Origin: Albimonas pacifica
GTDB lineage: Bacteria; Pseudomonadota; Alphaproteobacteria; Rhodobacterales; Rhodobacteraceae
Reading direction: 5' to 3'
DNA: 64,000 bases
Assembly (NCBI RefSeq): GCF_900113695.1
Contig: NZ_FOQH01000003.1
Span: forward strand, 434,001 to 498,000
The notes beneath the pieces are model-generated. The model was not told the DNA's origin and searched no databases. It saw nothing but the letters and a program-made list of their open reading frames with translations. A program made the position numbers and the translations under genes. This document shows positions 17,882-28,100 of this stretch, one piece after another. Positions within the stretch are counted from its first letter, which is position 1, and each line of letters opens with the position of its first letter.

Positions 17882-19072
17882 ATGACCCCCGATCTGGACG
17901 CGTTCCGCGCCGAGGTCCGCGCCTTCCTCGCCGCCGAGCTGACCGACGAGATGCGCGAGGCGGCGGTGAAGTCGACCTCGGTCTTCACGCCCTTCGCCCC
18001 CTGCATGGCCTGGCAGCAGGCGCTGGCCGCGAAGGGCTGGGCTGCGCCGCGCTGGCCGGTGGAGGCGGGCGGCTGCGACTGGACCGACGCCCAGCACGAC
18101 GTCTTCGAGGAGGAGCTGCAGGCCGCCGGCGCGCCTGCGCTGCTGCCCCACAATCTCAAGATGATCGGCCCGCTGCTGCTGGACCTCGGCACGCCGGAGC
18201 AGAAGGCGAAATACCTCCCCGGCATCTACTCGGGCACGGATTTCTGGTGCCAGGGGTATTCGGAGCCGGGGGCCGGGTCCGACCTCGCGTCCCTGAAATG
18301 CGCCGCGGCGCCCGACGGGGACGAGTATGTCCTGAACGGCTCCAAGACCTGGACCACCTACGCCCATCACGCGAACCGCATGTTCCTGCTGGTGCGCACG
18401 CGGTTCGAGGGCAAGCCCCAGCAGGGGATCACCTTCCTGCTGATCGACGACATGAAGACGCCCGGCATCGAGGTCCGCCCGATCATCGCGCTCGACGGCT
18501 TCCCCGAGCAGTGCGAGGTCTTCTTCACCGACGCCCGCGTCCCTCGCGCCAACATCGTGGGCGCCGAGCATGACGGCTGGACGGTGGCGAAACACCTGCT
18601 GAAATACGAGCGCGGCGGCGGCGCCCCCGCGCCGGGCCTGCGCCGCAAGCTGATCCAGGTGCAGAGGGCCGCCGCCGCCCGCGACGACGGGTTCGGGGGC
18701 AGGATGTCCGACGACCCCGCCTTCCAGGAGCGGCTGGGCGAGCTGGCGGCGGAGGTCGAGAGCCTCGACCACCTGTTCCGCGTCTGCTCGCCCCGCGGCG
18801 GGGGGGAGATGGACCCGGCCTATCCCTCGATGATGAAGACGCTCTCGGCCGACCTCGGCCAGTCCATCGCCGCGCTGATGATCGAAGTGGCGGGGACCGA
18901 GGGCCTGCCCCGCCAGCTGGAGGCGCTGGAGGTCGGCTCGGACGTCGATCCGTTGTCGTCGGAGTTCGACATGCTGGCCATGCCCTACTGGCTGAACGCG
19001 CGGGCGACGACGATCTACGCCGGTTCGAACGAGATCCAGCGCGACCTGATCGCGCGCCGCGTGCTGGGCTGA
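17882..19072 (+). CDS. Acyl-CoA dehydrogenase, first of an adjacent pair
   Basis: 396 residues, with GGAGGAG upstream. FAD-binding ACAD motifs include CQGYSEPGAGSDLASLK (residues ~120-137), NGSKTWTTYAHHA, a FxDxRVPxxNIVG-like segment, and the C-terminal YAGSNEIQRDLIARRVLG. The usual catalytic Glu position in YEGT/YAGS-type motifs is Ala here, so the base must come from elsewhere or from the partner subunit. It is followed 11 bp later by a second, dissimilar ACAD gene, as in heterotetrameric (alpha2beta2) dehydrogenases of ring and side-chain degradation. The substrate is unknown. Confidence 0.9.
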   Translation: MTPDLDAFRAEVRAFLAAELTDEMREAAVKSTSVFTPFAPCMAWQQALAAKGWAAPRWPVEAGGCDWTDAQHDVFEEELQAAGAPALLPHNLKMIGPLLLDLGTPEQKAKYLPGIYSGTDFWCQGYSEPGAGSDLASLKCAAAPDGDEYVLNGSKTWTTYAHHANRMFLLVRTRFEGKPQQGITFLLIDDMKTPGIEVRPIIALDGFPEQCEVFFTDARVPRANIVGAEHDGWTVAKHLLKYERGGGAPAPGLRRKLIQVQRAAAARDDGFGGRMSDDPAFQERLGELAAEVESLDHLFRVCSPRGGGEMDPAYPSMMKTLSADLGQSIAALMIEVAGTEGLPRQLEALEVGSDVDPLSSEFDMLAMPYWLNARATTIYAGSNEIQRDLIARRVLG

Positions 19073-19083
19073 GGGGGACGACG

Positions 19084-20241
19084 ATGGGATACGCCTTCAC
19101 CGAGGACCAGGAGTTCTTCCGCCAGTCGGTCGAGCGCTGCCTGACCCGCGAGATGGATTTCTCGAAGCGCCAGAAGCTGCTGGCCGCCGGCGAGCCGCAT
19201 TCGAAAGCCGTCTGGGCCGCCTTCGCCGAGATGGGCCTGCTGGGCCTGCCCTTCCCCGAGGCCCGCGGAGGGATGGACGGCTCGGCCGCCGATCTCGCCG
19301 CGGTCTGCGAGGTGATGGGGCGTCGGATGGCGGTGGAGCCCTATGTCTCCACCGTGATCCTGGGCGGCCTCGCGCTGGCCGGCGCCCCCTCGACCCCTGC
19401 CCGCGACGCCCTGCTGGAGGAGGTCGCCGCGGGGACCGAGCACCTGGCGCTGGCCCATGAGGAGGGCCACGGCACGCCCGAGCCCGCCCGCGTGGCGATG
19501 ACCGCCGCGAAATCGGGCGCCGGCTGGGTCCTGTCGGGCGAGAAGCGCCTGGCGCTGGGCGCCGACATCGCCGGCTGGCTGGTGGTCAGCGCCCGGGTCT
19601 CCGGCGCGCCGGGGGACGAGAGCGGCGTCGCCCTGTTCCTGGTGCCCGCCGACGCGCAGGGCCTGGGCAAGCGCGCCTACCGCACCATCGAGGGCCGCAC
19701 CGGCGCGCATCTGAGCTTCGCGGACGTGACGCTCTCGGCCGACGCGCTGCTGGCGGACGGCGAGGCGGGGCCCGCCCTGCTGCGCCACGCGCTCGACCGC
19801 GGGATGCTGGCGCTCTGCGCCGAGGCGGTGGGGGCGATGGAGGCGCTGCTGGCCGCGACCGCGGACTACGCCAACGGCCGCAAGCAGTTCGGCGTCGCCA
19901 TCGGCAGCTTCCAGGCGCTGCGCCACCGCATCGCGGACATGTACATGGCCCACCAGCGCTGCCGCGCCACCCTGCTGGTGACGGCGGCGATGCTGGACGC
20001 GGGCGAGGCGCAGCCGCGGCATCTGTCGATCCTCAAGGCCCAGGTCGGGCGGCTGGGGCGCGAGCTGGGCGCCTCGGCGGTGCAGGTGCATGGCGGCATG
20101 GGCACGACGGACGAGCTGGAGGTGGGCCACCACGTCAAGCGCATCCTCTCGGCCGGCACGCTCTTCGGGACCGACCAGCAGCACCGCCGCCTGGTCGGCA
20201 GGGCCATGGGCCGCGCGCGCAACGCGGTCGAGGCGCTGTGA
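19084..20241 (+). CDS. Acyl-CoA dehydrogenase, second of an adjacent pair
   Basis: 385 residues with GAGGGGGACG upstream. ACAD features are FAEMGLLGLPFPEARGG, the FGVAIGSFQALRHRIADMYM helix, and QVHGGMGTTDELEVGHHVKRI near the C-terminus. The family motif around residues 120-140 is poorly conserved, and the protein looks like the degenerate partner of a heteromeric dehydrogenase; the HGGMG segment is typical of the subunit pairing interface and FAD site. Together with the preceding gene it probably forms one enzyme. A strong hairpin 8 bp downstream ends the transcript. Confidence 0.88.
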   Translation: MGYAFTEDQEFFRQSVERCLTREMDFSKRQKLLAAGEPHSKAVWAAFAEMGLLGLPFPEARGGMDGSAADLAAVCEVMGRRMAVEPYVSTVILGGLALAGAPSTPARDALLEEVAAGTEHLALAHEEGHGTPEPARVAMTAAKSGAGWVLSGEKRLALGADIAGWLVVSARVSGAPGDESGVALFLVPADAQGLGKRAYRTIEGRTGAHLSFADVTLSADALLADGEAGPALLRHALDRGMLALCAEAVGAMEALLAATADYANGRKQFGVAIGSFQALRHRIADMYMAHQRCRATLLVTAAMLDAGEAQPRHLSILKAQVGRLGRELGASAVQVHGGMGTTDELEVGHHVKRILSAGTLFGTDQQHRRLVGRAMGRARNAVEAL

Positions 20242-20248
20242 CCTCCCC

Positions 20249-20274
20249 CGCCTCCCCGCCCGCGCGGGGAGGCG
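20249..20274 (+). terminator. Hairpin after the paired dehydrogenase genes
   Basis: Perfect 11-bp CGCCTCCCCGC/GCGGGGAGGCG stem with a CCGC loop, starting 8 bp after the stop codon; no T-tract. It separates the dehydrogenase operon from the acyl-CoA ligase gene. Confidence 0.55.
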
Positions 20275-20415
20275 GCTGAGCGGCGGCCCCCGCCGCGCGG
20301 TCCCCGAGCCTCCCGCCGTCGCGGCCGTTGCGTTCCGCCCGGCCTGCGGGTTCACTCGGCGTCAAAGCCCGCGCGGCGGCGCGCCGGAGACGGGCGAGAC
20401 CCTGGGAGGACCGAC

Positions 20416-22083
20416 ATGGACGACGCGACCCGCGCGCCCGCCCGCATTTCCGTGGCCCCTGCGCCGCAGGCGGCCCAGCCCGCCGACCCGCGCATCCCGC
20501 CCCGCGACCGGGTGGTGACCCGCGACCTCGTCGACCGCTGGGCCCGCGAGCGCCCCGACAAGACCTTCCTGGTCTTCGACGACGACGGCGAGACCTGGAG
20601 CTACGCGCAGTTCCGCGACCGGGTGGTGCAGACGGCGCTGGGCCTGCAGGGCCTGGGGGTGGGGCAGGGCGACCACGTGCTGGTCTTCGCCCCCAACGGG
20701 CGCGAGCAGATCCGGGTCTATTTCGCCCTGAACTACCTCGGCGCCGTCTACGTGCCGATCAACACCGCCTATCGCGGCAAGCTGCTGGAGCATGTGGTCG
20801 AGGTCTCCGACGCCCGCCTCGCCGTGGTGCACGGGGACCTCGCGCCCCGGCTCTCGGAGGTGGCGACGGCGCGGCTTGAGCGGCTGGTGATCCTGGGGCC
20901 CGAGGCCGAGACGCGCCTGCCCGCCGTCCGCTACGAGGAGGCCCTGCTGCCCGAGACCGGCGAGTTGGCGGCGCCCGCGCGTCCGATCCAGCCCTGGGAC
21001 CCGATGGCGATCATCTACACCTCGGGCACCACGGGGCCGTCGAAGGGGGTGCTGGCGAGCTACCTGCACATCTTCTCCAACGCGGGACCCGAGACCTGGC
21101 CCTTCGTGACCGAGGACGACCGCTACCTGATCAACGCGCCGATGTTCCACATCGGGGGCATGGGGCCGATGTACGTGATGCTGGCGCGCGGCGGCTCGCT
21201 GGCGATGGTGGAGCGGTTCGATACGGCGACCTTCTGGGACTCGGTGCGCAACACCGGGGCGACGGTGTGCTTCCTGCTGGGCGTGATGGCGACCTTCCTC
21301 GAGAAGCGCCCGCCCGCGCCCGACGACGCCGACACGCCCCTGCGGCTGGCGCTGGTGGTTCCGCTGGGCGAGGAGGCGCTGCGCTTCGGCAAGCGCTTCG
21401 GGATCGAGATCCGCACCATCTTCAACATGACCGAGATCAGCTCGCCCCTGGTCTCCGAGGCGAACCCCTCGGCCGTGGGCGCCTGCGGCACGGCGCGGCC
21501 GGGGGTGGAGGTGCGGCTGGTGGACGAGAACGACTGCGAGGTGGCGCGGGGCACGGTCGGCGAGATGCTGGTGCGCACCGACCGGCCCTGGGCGATGAAT
21601 TCGGGCTACCACCGCAACCCCGAGGCCACGGCGAAGGCCTGGCGCAACGGCTGGTTCCACACCGGCGACGCCTTCCGGCAGGACGACGCGGGGAACTTCT
21701 TCTTCGTCGACCGGATGAAGGACGCGATCCGACGGCGCGGCGAGAACATCTCCTCCTTCGAAGTCGAGGTCGAGGTCGTCGCCCACCCCGACGTCAACGA
21801 GGCCGCCGCCGTCGCCGTGCCCTCCGAGGTCGGGGAGGACGACGTCATGGTCGTCGTGGCGCCCGTGGCGGGGCGCGAGATCGACCCCGCGGCGTTGCTG
21901 GAGTTCCTGCGCGGGCGCATGGCCTACTTCATGGTCCCCCGCTACATCCGGGTGCTGCCGGAACTCCCCAAGACCCCCAGCGCCAAGGTGATGAAGACCG
22001 AGCTGCGCGCGCAGGGCGCGGCGGGCGCCTGGGACCGCGAGGCGGCGGGGATCCGGGTGAAGGGGGAGCGCTTCGCCGGCTGA
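20416..22083 (+). CDS. ATP-dependent acyl-CoA ligase (adenylate-forming), copy 1
   Basis: 555 residues. It activates a carboxylic acid via an acyl-adenylate to its CoA ester. ANL-superfamily motifs in order: IIYTSGTTGPSKGVL (P-loop, about residues 197-211), FNMTEISSPL (A5), GWFHTGDAF (A7), DRMKDAIRRRGENISSFEVE (A8, hinge), and KTPSAKVMKTELR with the A10 lysine. It resembles crotonobetaine/carnitine-CoA ligase-like proteins, which fits the nearby CaiB-type transferases, but the acid is not determined. It is closely similar to the ligase at 41383-42993. A 174-bp gap with a hairpin precedes it, so it may have its own promoter. Confidence 0.9.
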   Translation: MDDATRAPARISVAPAPQAAQPADPRIPPRDRVVTRDLVDRWARERPDKTFLVFDDDGETWSYAQFRDRVVQTALGLQGLGVGQGDHVLVFAPNGREQIRVYFALNYLGAVYVPINTAYRGKLLEHVVEVSDARLAVVHGDLAPRLSEVATARLERLVILGPEAETRLPAVRYEEALLPETGELAAPARPIQPWDPMAIIYTSGTTGPSKGVLASYLHIFSNAGPETWPFVTEDDRYLINAPMFHIGGMGPMYVMLARGGSLAMVERFDTATFWDSVRNTGATVCFLLGVMATFLEKRPPAPDDADTPLRLALVVPLGEEALRFGKRFGIEIRTIFNMTEISSPLVSEANPSAVGACGTARPGVEVRLVDENDCEVARGTVGEMLVRTDRPWAMNSGYHRNPEATAKAWRNGWFHTGDAFRQDDAGNFFFVDRMKDAIRRRGENISSFEVEVEVVAHPDVNEAAAVAVPSEVGEDDVMVVVAPVAGREIDPAALLEFLRGRMAYFMVPRYIRVLPELPKTPSAKVMKTELRAQGAAGAWDREAAGIRVKGERFAG

Positions 22084-22144
22084 TCCCGGCCGGCGGGCCG
22101 CGGGCGCGCCGCCCCTCGGCGAGGGGCGGGGTCTGCGGGCCGCA

Positions 22145-22414
22145 GGCGCCCTGCGGGCGGGCTTGGCTGGGCCGCGCCCCTGGAGGGGTCCCGAGGGGCG
22201 TGGAGGGAGGGAGCCTCCGGCGGGCTCCTGACCCACCCAAGAACAAGCCCCGCGCCTGTCCTCCGAAGCCGTCCGTCGCTTGGGCTGCCTGAGCGACTCG
22301 CCCCCCGGGGTCAAGGACAAGCCCCGCTTCGCGGGGTCGCTTCGCGATCCTTGACCCCGGGGGGCGAGTCGCTCCGATCGGCGCCCGCGACGGACGGCTC
22401 CGGAGAACAGGCGC
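22145..22414 (+). repeat. 270-bp dispersed palindromic element, copy C
   Basis: Accessory module 22145-22251, starting GGCGCCCTGCGGGCGGGC and including GGAGCC/GGCTCC at about 22210-22228; 163-bp palindrome 22252-22414. The outer arm is TCCGTCGC/GCGACGGA and the inner arm CCCCCCGGGG/CCCCGGGGGG, both different from copies A and B but still complementary. It lies between the convergent acyl-CoA ligase and CRP-type genes. The rest of the 560-bp gap (22084-22144 and 22415-22643) is GC-rich; no gene was seen. Confidence 0.85.
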
Positions 22415-22643
22415 TCGCGGGAGGGCTCGCGGCTGGCCGGGGGCGCGCGGGGGCGCCGGACGGAGGACATGCGGGGCCATGCGAAGGACGGGACGGGCGG
22501 TCCGGGCGGCGCGAGGGGACGCGGCGCGCCGGCGCGGGCCGGGGACGCCAGGGCGCGAGGCGGCGGCCCACGCGCCCGGACCGGGGCGCGGCCAGGGCGC
22601 CGCCGGGGGCGGAGGGCGAGGCTGCGGGGCGGCGGACGGAAGG

Positions 22644-23321
22644 CTAGCCGTCTTCGGGGGCGGGCATCTGGCCGCGCAGGCCGGGGACGTCGGCGATCAG
22701 CAGGCGGCCGTCGCCCCGCTCCACCAGGCCCATCGAGGCGAGGCGGCTCATCTCCCGCGACACCGCCTCGCGATGCGTCGAGATGCGGGAGGCGAGGTCG
22801 AAATGGCTGGGCGGCGGGCGAAGCTCGGCCCGCGGCGCGCCGGGGGCGGCGAGCTCGGCCAGGCGCAGCAGTTCCGCCACCAGCCGCTCGCGCGCGAGCA
22901 TGGTCGAGTATTCGAACACCCGCTCGGTCATACGGCGCATCTGGCCCGCCAGATGCTCGAGCAGCGCCCAGGCGAAGCCGGGCCGGGTGGCGGCGAGCTC
23001 GCGGAACCCCGCCGGCGGCAGCACCAGCACCTGCATCGCCTCCGTCGCCTCGACGCTGGCGGTGCGCGGCGCGCCGTCGATCGCCGCGATCTCGCCGAAG
23101 ATCGACCCGGGGCCGATGTCGCGGTAGGCGACCACCTTGCCGGCGCCCGTGTAGATCGCCGCCGTCGCCCGGCCGCTCTGCACGAAATAGACGTCCAGCC
23201 CCGGCTCGTCCTGGGTCACGATCTGCTCGCCGCGCGCCACCTGGCGCAGCCGCGCCCGCGCCTTCAGCGCCTGCAGATCCTCCGCCGCCAGCCGGCCCAG
23301 GAACCCCGTCTCCTCGTTCAT
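22644..23321 (-). CDS. Crp/Fnr-family transcriptional regulator, CRP-type DNA recognition
   Basis: 225 residues from ATG 23321, with GGGAGGGGAGG upstream. Residues ~15-120 form the cyclic-nucleotide-binding beta-roll (GSIFGEIAAIDGAPRTASVEA resembles the phosphate-binding cassette, with Glu and Arg). A long dimerisation helix and a C-terminal winged HTH follow (ISTHREAVSREMSRLASMG). The recognition helix keeps the R-E-x-x-x-R pattern that reads TGTGA half-sites in E. coli CRP, and there are no Fnr cysteine clusters. A perfect TGTGA-N6-TCACA site lies 66 bp before its own start, pointing to autoregulation. A class III cyclase gene is 1.9 kb away and could supply the cAMP ligand. cAMP binding is inferred, not shown. 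Confidence 0.92.
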   Translation of the reverse strand: MNEETGFLGRLAAEDLQALKARARLRQVARGEQIVTQDEPGLDVYFVQSGRATAAIYTGAGKVVAYRDIGPGSIFGEIAAIDGAPRTASVEATEAMQVLVLPPAGFRELAATRPGFAWALLEHLAGQMRRMTERVFEYSTMLARERLVAELLRLAELAAPGAPRAELRPPPSHFDLASRISTHREAVSREMSRLASMGLVERGDGRLLIADVPGLRGQMPAPEDG

Positions 23322-23386
23322 GCCGCCTCCCCTCCCGCGCCTTCGCCGCCCCCGCGCCCGCCCCGGCGGGAGAAATCGGCGCGGCC

Positions 23387-23402
23387 TGTGACTTTTCTCA
23401 CA
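23387..23402. promoter_or_regulatory. Consensus CRP-type binding site
   Basis: TGTGA-CTTTTC-TCACA, a perfect match to the CRP half-site consensus with 6-bp spacing, in the A/T-rich promoter region of the crp-like gene and 461 bp before the divergent P450 gene. Confidence 0.7.
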
Positions 23403-23862
23403 GATTCGCCCCGCGGAGTCGGCAGAAGGTTTCCTTACGGATTTTTCACCAATTGGAACGTGGCGCCAGATGCCGACCCTCGGGGAGGCGGACGTCGGGC
23501 GAGACCCGACCCGGCCCGGCACGGCCGGAGGCGTCGCGACGGTGGAGGATCCGCAGGGCGCGGCGCCGTGGGGGTCGTCCGTGCCCGGACCGCCTGGCGA
23601 GTCTCGCCGGCGGGACGGTCGTCCGGCGGTTCCTGACCCGCAGGGCGGCCCGGCCGGCGGCGGGTTCGGGATGACCCGCCGTCGGCGAACGGGGCGCCGT
23701 TTCTCCTCCCCGGCGCCTCCGGCGCGCGCGACCCCGCGCGCGCGCCGACCGCCCCGCCCCCCGTCCCGGGGGACCGGGCCGGGAGCAGGCGTCGGCTTGC
23801 CGGGGAGCGGCGGCTGCCGCAGGATTCGCCCCAGGGCGATCGTCATGAGGGGGAGGTCAACC
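23403..23862. other. Intergenic region between CRP-type regulator and P450 genes
   Basis: 460 bp. An A/T-rich promoter-like patch (TTCCTTACGGATTTTTCACC around 23430-23449) lies next to the CRP site. The rest is GC-rich with many short inverted repeats. A frame runs through it into the P450 gene without a stop, but its translation is Gly/Pro/Arg-rich and unlike a domain. Confidence 0.4.
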
Positions 23863-25182
23863 ATGCCGCCGCAGCCGAAATCCGCGCACGAGGAGCACGC
23901 GCCGCTCGAGCATTTCTTCGACGAGAGCCCGCGGCCGTCGGTCTCGGCGGTGCTGGGCGGGCTCGCCGACCTGGTCGGGGCCAGCCTGCGCCGCGCGCTG
24001 GACCCGCGCAGCACCAAGCTGGTGATCTCCCGCGGGCCGATCCAGGAGGTCGGCGGCGTGTGGTACATCCTCGACGAGGACACCGCGATGGAGGTGCTGT
24101 CGAACGCCCATGGCCGCTACTCGGTGCGCGGCTACGACCAGCGGGCCTCGCGCAGCCTGGGGCCGTTCTACCTCGGCTACGACCGCGGCCCGGACTACGA
24201 CGCCGTGGGGCCGGTCGCCAACGAGCTGGTGACCGCGCTGAGCTGGGAGCAGGGCTTCCGCCTGGCGCTGACGGCGGGGCGCGAGGCGCTGGCCGGGCGC
24301 GAGCCGGGCGCGCGGCCGGACCCCGAGCGGGTCAGCCACGCCGCCCTGACCGCCGCTTGCCGGGAGTGGTACGGCCTGCCCGACCACGGCGGCCGGGTGA
24401 TCCCGGGCGAGCCCTGGAGCGGCTCGCCCCTGCCGCGGCTGCTCGACACCGGGCCGCCGCAGTGCCCCAACGACTTCGTGCTGCTCTCGGCCGCGATCTT
24501 CTTCGAGGATCCGATCCTGCCGGTCTCGCTGGGCGGGCGCGGCGCGGGGGGCCGGCTGCGCGCTGCCCTGCGCCGGCACGTGCGCGGCTTCCGGCTGGGG
24601 GAGATGGACCTGCCCGGCTCGATCGCCTGCGAGCTGGGCCGGCGCATCCATGACGACGAGGCGCTGGCCTCGACCCTGATCGGCCACGTGATGGGCATGG
24701 TGCCCACCACCAAGGAGAACTTCCGCGCCATCGTCTCCGCCTGGCGCAGCCACCGCGCCGAGCTGGGCGACGAGGCCTCGCTCGCCGCGGCCATGCGCGC
24801 CCGGCTCGCCGGGGGCGCCGCGGAGGAGGCGGCGGCGAAGGCGGTGCTGGTCCCTGCGATGACCGCCGCGATGCTCGAAGATCCGACCCCGGTCGAGGTC
24901 TGGCGCACGGTGACGGTGGATCACGAGCTGCGCGGCCGCCAGCTCGAGGAAGGCGACGTGGTGGTGATCGCCATCGAGCGCATCGGCCATCAGGCGATCA
25001 CGCCGCCGCCGGGCTGCCCCGCGCGGGACCCGGCCACGCTGGACGTGCGCCCGGTCTTCGGCGGCGACCGCGAGCCGCGCGACGGCCGCCCGGGGCAGGA
25101 GCACGCCTGCCCGGGCCGCGAGGCGGCGATGGGCCTGCTGGCCGGCATGGCCTGGGCGGTGCTCGAGACCCTGCCGGAATGA
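23863..25182 (+). CDS. Cytochrome P450-family protein
   Basis: 439 residues from ATG 23863, with GGGAGG ribosome-binding site. Heme-thiolate monooxygenase signatures are visible: an I-helix-like segment (GHVMGMVPTTKENFR), the K-helix ExxR as EVWR (VEVWRTVTVD), the following RGRQLEEGDVVVIAI strand, and the heme loop GQEHACPGREAAMG with proximal Cys416. The N-terminal half is weakly conserved and has no membrane anchor, so it is probably soluble. The ExxR and Cys motifs make an active P450 likely, but the distal I-helix sequence is unusual (VPTT in place of A/GGxxTT). No ferredoxin or reductase gene is adjacent. The substrate is unknown. It ends 14 bp from the convergent cyclase gene. Confidence 0.8.
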   Translation: MPPQPKSAHEEHAPLEHFFDESPRPSVSAVLGGLADLVGASLRRALDPRSTKLVISRGPIQEVGGVWYILDEDTAMEVLSNAHGRYSVRGYDQRASRSLGPFYLGYDRGPDYDAVGPVANELVTALSWEQGFRLALTAGREALAGREPGARPDPERVSHAALTAACREWYGLPDHGGRVIPGEPWSGSPLPRLLDTGPPQCPNDFVLLSAAIFFEDPILPVSLGGRGAGGRLRAALRRHVRGFRLGEMDLPGSIACELGRRIHDDEALASTLIGHVMGMVPTTKENFRAIVSAWRSHRAELGDEASLAAAMRARLAGGAAEEAAAKAVLVPAMTAAMLEDPTPVEVWRTVTVDHELRGRQLEEGDVVVIAIERIGHQAITPPPGCPARDPATLDVRPVFGGDREPRDGRPGQEHACPGREAAMGLLAGMAWAVLETLPE

Positions 25183-25196
25183 CCTGGCCGGGCGCC

Positions 25197-28100
25197 CTAC
25201 AGGCGGGCGAGGAGGTCGGGGATCCCCGCCGCCCGCCCGGCCATGTCGAGCGCCTCCAGCGCCTCGCCCGCCCGCTCGAGCCCCGCGCGGGCGGCGTCGC
25301 GCTCGCCCAGCTCCAGGGCGACGCGGCCCTCGGCGAGGCGGCACAGCGCCAGTTCCGGGCGCGAGCCGCGGGCCTCGGCCGCGGCGAAGGCGGCGGCGAG
25401 ACGGCGGCGCGCCCCGCGCGCGTCGCCGGCCGCGGCCAGCGCCGGGGCCAGCGCCCGGCGGGCGATGATCTCCCCCAGACGGTCGTCGGCGCGGGCCCGG
25501 GCCAGGGCCTGCGCCGCGGCGCGGCGGGCCAGCACCAGGTCGCCGCGGGCCACCGCCGCCTCGGCCAGCCAGCCGTAGCTCAGCGAGCTCCACAGCCGCA
25601 TGCCGCGGGCCTCCAGCCGCTCGGTCGCGCCGAGCAGGGCGGCGAGCGAGCCGGGGCCGGGGTCGGTCAGCGAGCCCGCGTAGGCCTCCGCCGCCCGGCC
25701 GCGCAGCGCAAGGTAGAGGCTGCGCACCCGCTCGGCCACCGCACGGGCGCGGGCGATCCTCTCGGCGGCCGCCTCCCAGCGTCCCTGCTGGAGGGCGGCG
25801 GCGTTCCAGAGCAGCAGGACCGAGCCCTCGACCTCGTGGTCGAGGCCGCGCACCGTCTCCAGCGCCTCCTCGAAGGCGGCGTCGGCGGCGGCGTAGTCGC
25901 CCCGGTCGGCCAGAGAGGCCGCGCGGGAGGCGAGCGCGTAGGCGTAGCCGACCCGCACCAGCTCCAGCGCCAGATGCGGGCGCATGGCGGCGAGCGTGGG
26001 GCCCAGCACCGCCTCGGCGGCGTCGTGGCGCCCGGCGGCGACGTGGCAGTTGCCCAGGCACGCCGCGGCCTGCACGGCGAGGTTCGCGTCCTCGATCTGG
26101 CGGGCGGCCTTCGCCGCGGCCCCCAGCCGCGCCACCGCCCGGCGCCCGTCGCCGGCGGCGTAGAGCAGGTAGCCCGCCCAGTAGTCGATGCGCGCCGCTC
26201 CGCGGCGGTCGCCCGCGGCCTCGGCCGCGGCGCGGGCGCGCTCGACCCGGGCGATGGCCTCGGCCGAGGGATCGAAGACCGAGGCGAAGGCCAGCCGGCA
26301 GGCGACCGAGACGCGCGAGGCCCGCACGCCCGCGTCCTGGGGCAGCTGTTCCAGCGCGTCGAGCGCCACCGAGAACTGCGCCCCCGCCCGGTCCAGCGCC
26401 GAGGCGGCGGCGGCCTTGTCGCCGGCCTTCTCGGCATGCTCGGCGGCGGCGCGCAGGTCGCCCGCGCGCCAGGCGTGGTGGGCGAGCAGCTCGATCGACG
26501 GCCCCTCGGGCCCGGCCCCCGCGCCGCGCTCCAGCGCGGCGGCGATGCGGGCATGCAGGGCGCGGCGGTCCTCCAGCCCGATGGTGCGGTAGATCACGTC
26601 GCGGGCGATGCCGTGCTTGAAGGTCAGCGCGCCGTCGCCCCCCGAGGGATAGAGCAGGTCCGAATGGGCCAGCGCCTCGAGCTCCGCCTCCGCCGGGGGC
26701 GGGTCGAGCACCGCGTCGACCAGCGCGCGCGGGGCCGTGGGGCCGACCGCGGCGCAGGCGTGGACGACGGTCTGCAGCCGCTCGGGCAGGGCGTGGAGGC
26801 GGGTCTCGATGGTCTGCTCCAGCCAGGCGTCCAGCCGCCAGTCCAGCGCCGCGCGCGGGTCGGAGGCGACGTCGGAGAGGGCGTGGCAGACCTCCTCGAG
26901 GAACAGCGGGTTGCCGCCCGAGACCTCGCAGCACAGCGCGCTCTCGAAGCCGCTGAGGCCGGGCTTGAGCAGGCCCACGGCCTCCCGGCAGGCGGCCTCG
27001 CCGATGGGGCCCAGCCGGATCAGGCGGTCGAAGCGCCAGCCGTCCACCCCGTCGCCCGAGCCCCCGGCCGCGGCGGCGTCGAGCCCGCGGCCCGCGTCCT
27101 CGCCCTCCCCGCGGGTGGCGGCGAGGACCGAGACGCCGCGCGGCCGCGCGCGCAGCAGGTCGGCGAGCACCCGGCGCGCGCCGGCGTCGGCCCAGTGCAG
27201 GTCGTCGATGCACAGGAGCTGCGGCGCGCGGGCGGCGCGCCGGGCGAAGACGCCCACCAGCGCCGCCGACATGGTGTCGATGCCCAGCGCCTCGGCCGAG
27301 GCCGCGGCGCCGGGCGCCAGCAGCCGGTCGAGCGCGGCGCGCTCGGTCGCGGGGGCGCCCTCGACGGCCTCGGGCCCGAGGCGGCGCAGCATCTGCACGA
27401 AGGGCTGGAACGGCTCGGCGCCCAGGAACCGCTCGCAGACGCCGCGGTGGATGTCGGGCGGGGCGTCGGCCCGGGGCGCGGCGGGGCGCCCGTCGGCGAG
27501 GCCGGGGGCGGGCGAATCGCCCGGCGCGTCCGGCGTCTCGGGCGCGGGGGGCGCGGCGAGCTCGGCCAGGCGCTCCTCCAGCAGGCGCGACTTGCCGGCG
27601 CCGGCCTCGCCCAGCACCGCCGCGGCCGCGCCCCGGCGCAGGCCGGCGGGGGACAGGCACTCGCGCAGCTCCGCCATCTCCGCCTGGCGCCCCACCAGGC
27701 GGCGGATCGAGCCGCGGTACTTGGGCTCGCGGTCCAGCGCCGGGCGGCGGCGGCCGCCGACCAGCACGCAGGGGATCGGCTCGGCCACGCCCTGCAGCCG
27801 CAGCGCGGTGGGCGGCGAGCAGTCGTAGAAGCGGCGCACCGGGCCCAGCGCGGCCTCCGAGACCAGGGTCTCGCCGGCCTCGGCCAGGTCCGAGAGGCGC
27901 GCGGCGACGTTCACCGGCTGGCCGAAGAGGCTGAGGCCCGCGCCGCCGGGGCCCTCGTCGACCAGCACCAGGCCGGAATGGACGCCGATGTGCAGGCGCA
28001 CCAGCTCCGCCGGCACCCCCGGCGCCATGGCCGCGATCTCGTCGGTGGCGGCGTGCAGCGACAGGGCCGCGTCCAGCGCCCGGCGGGCGTCGTCCTCGGC

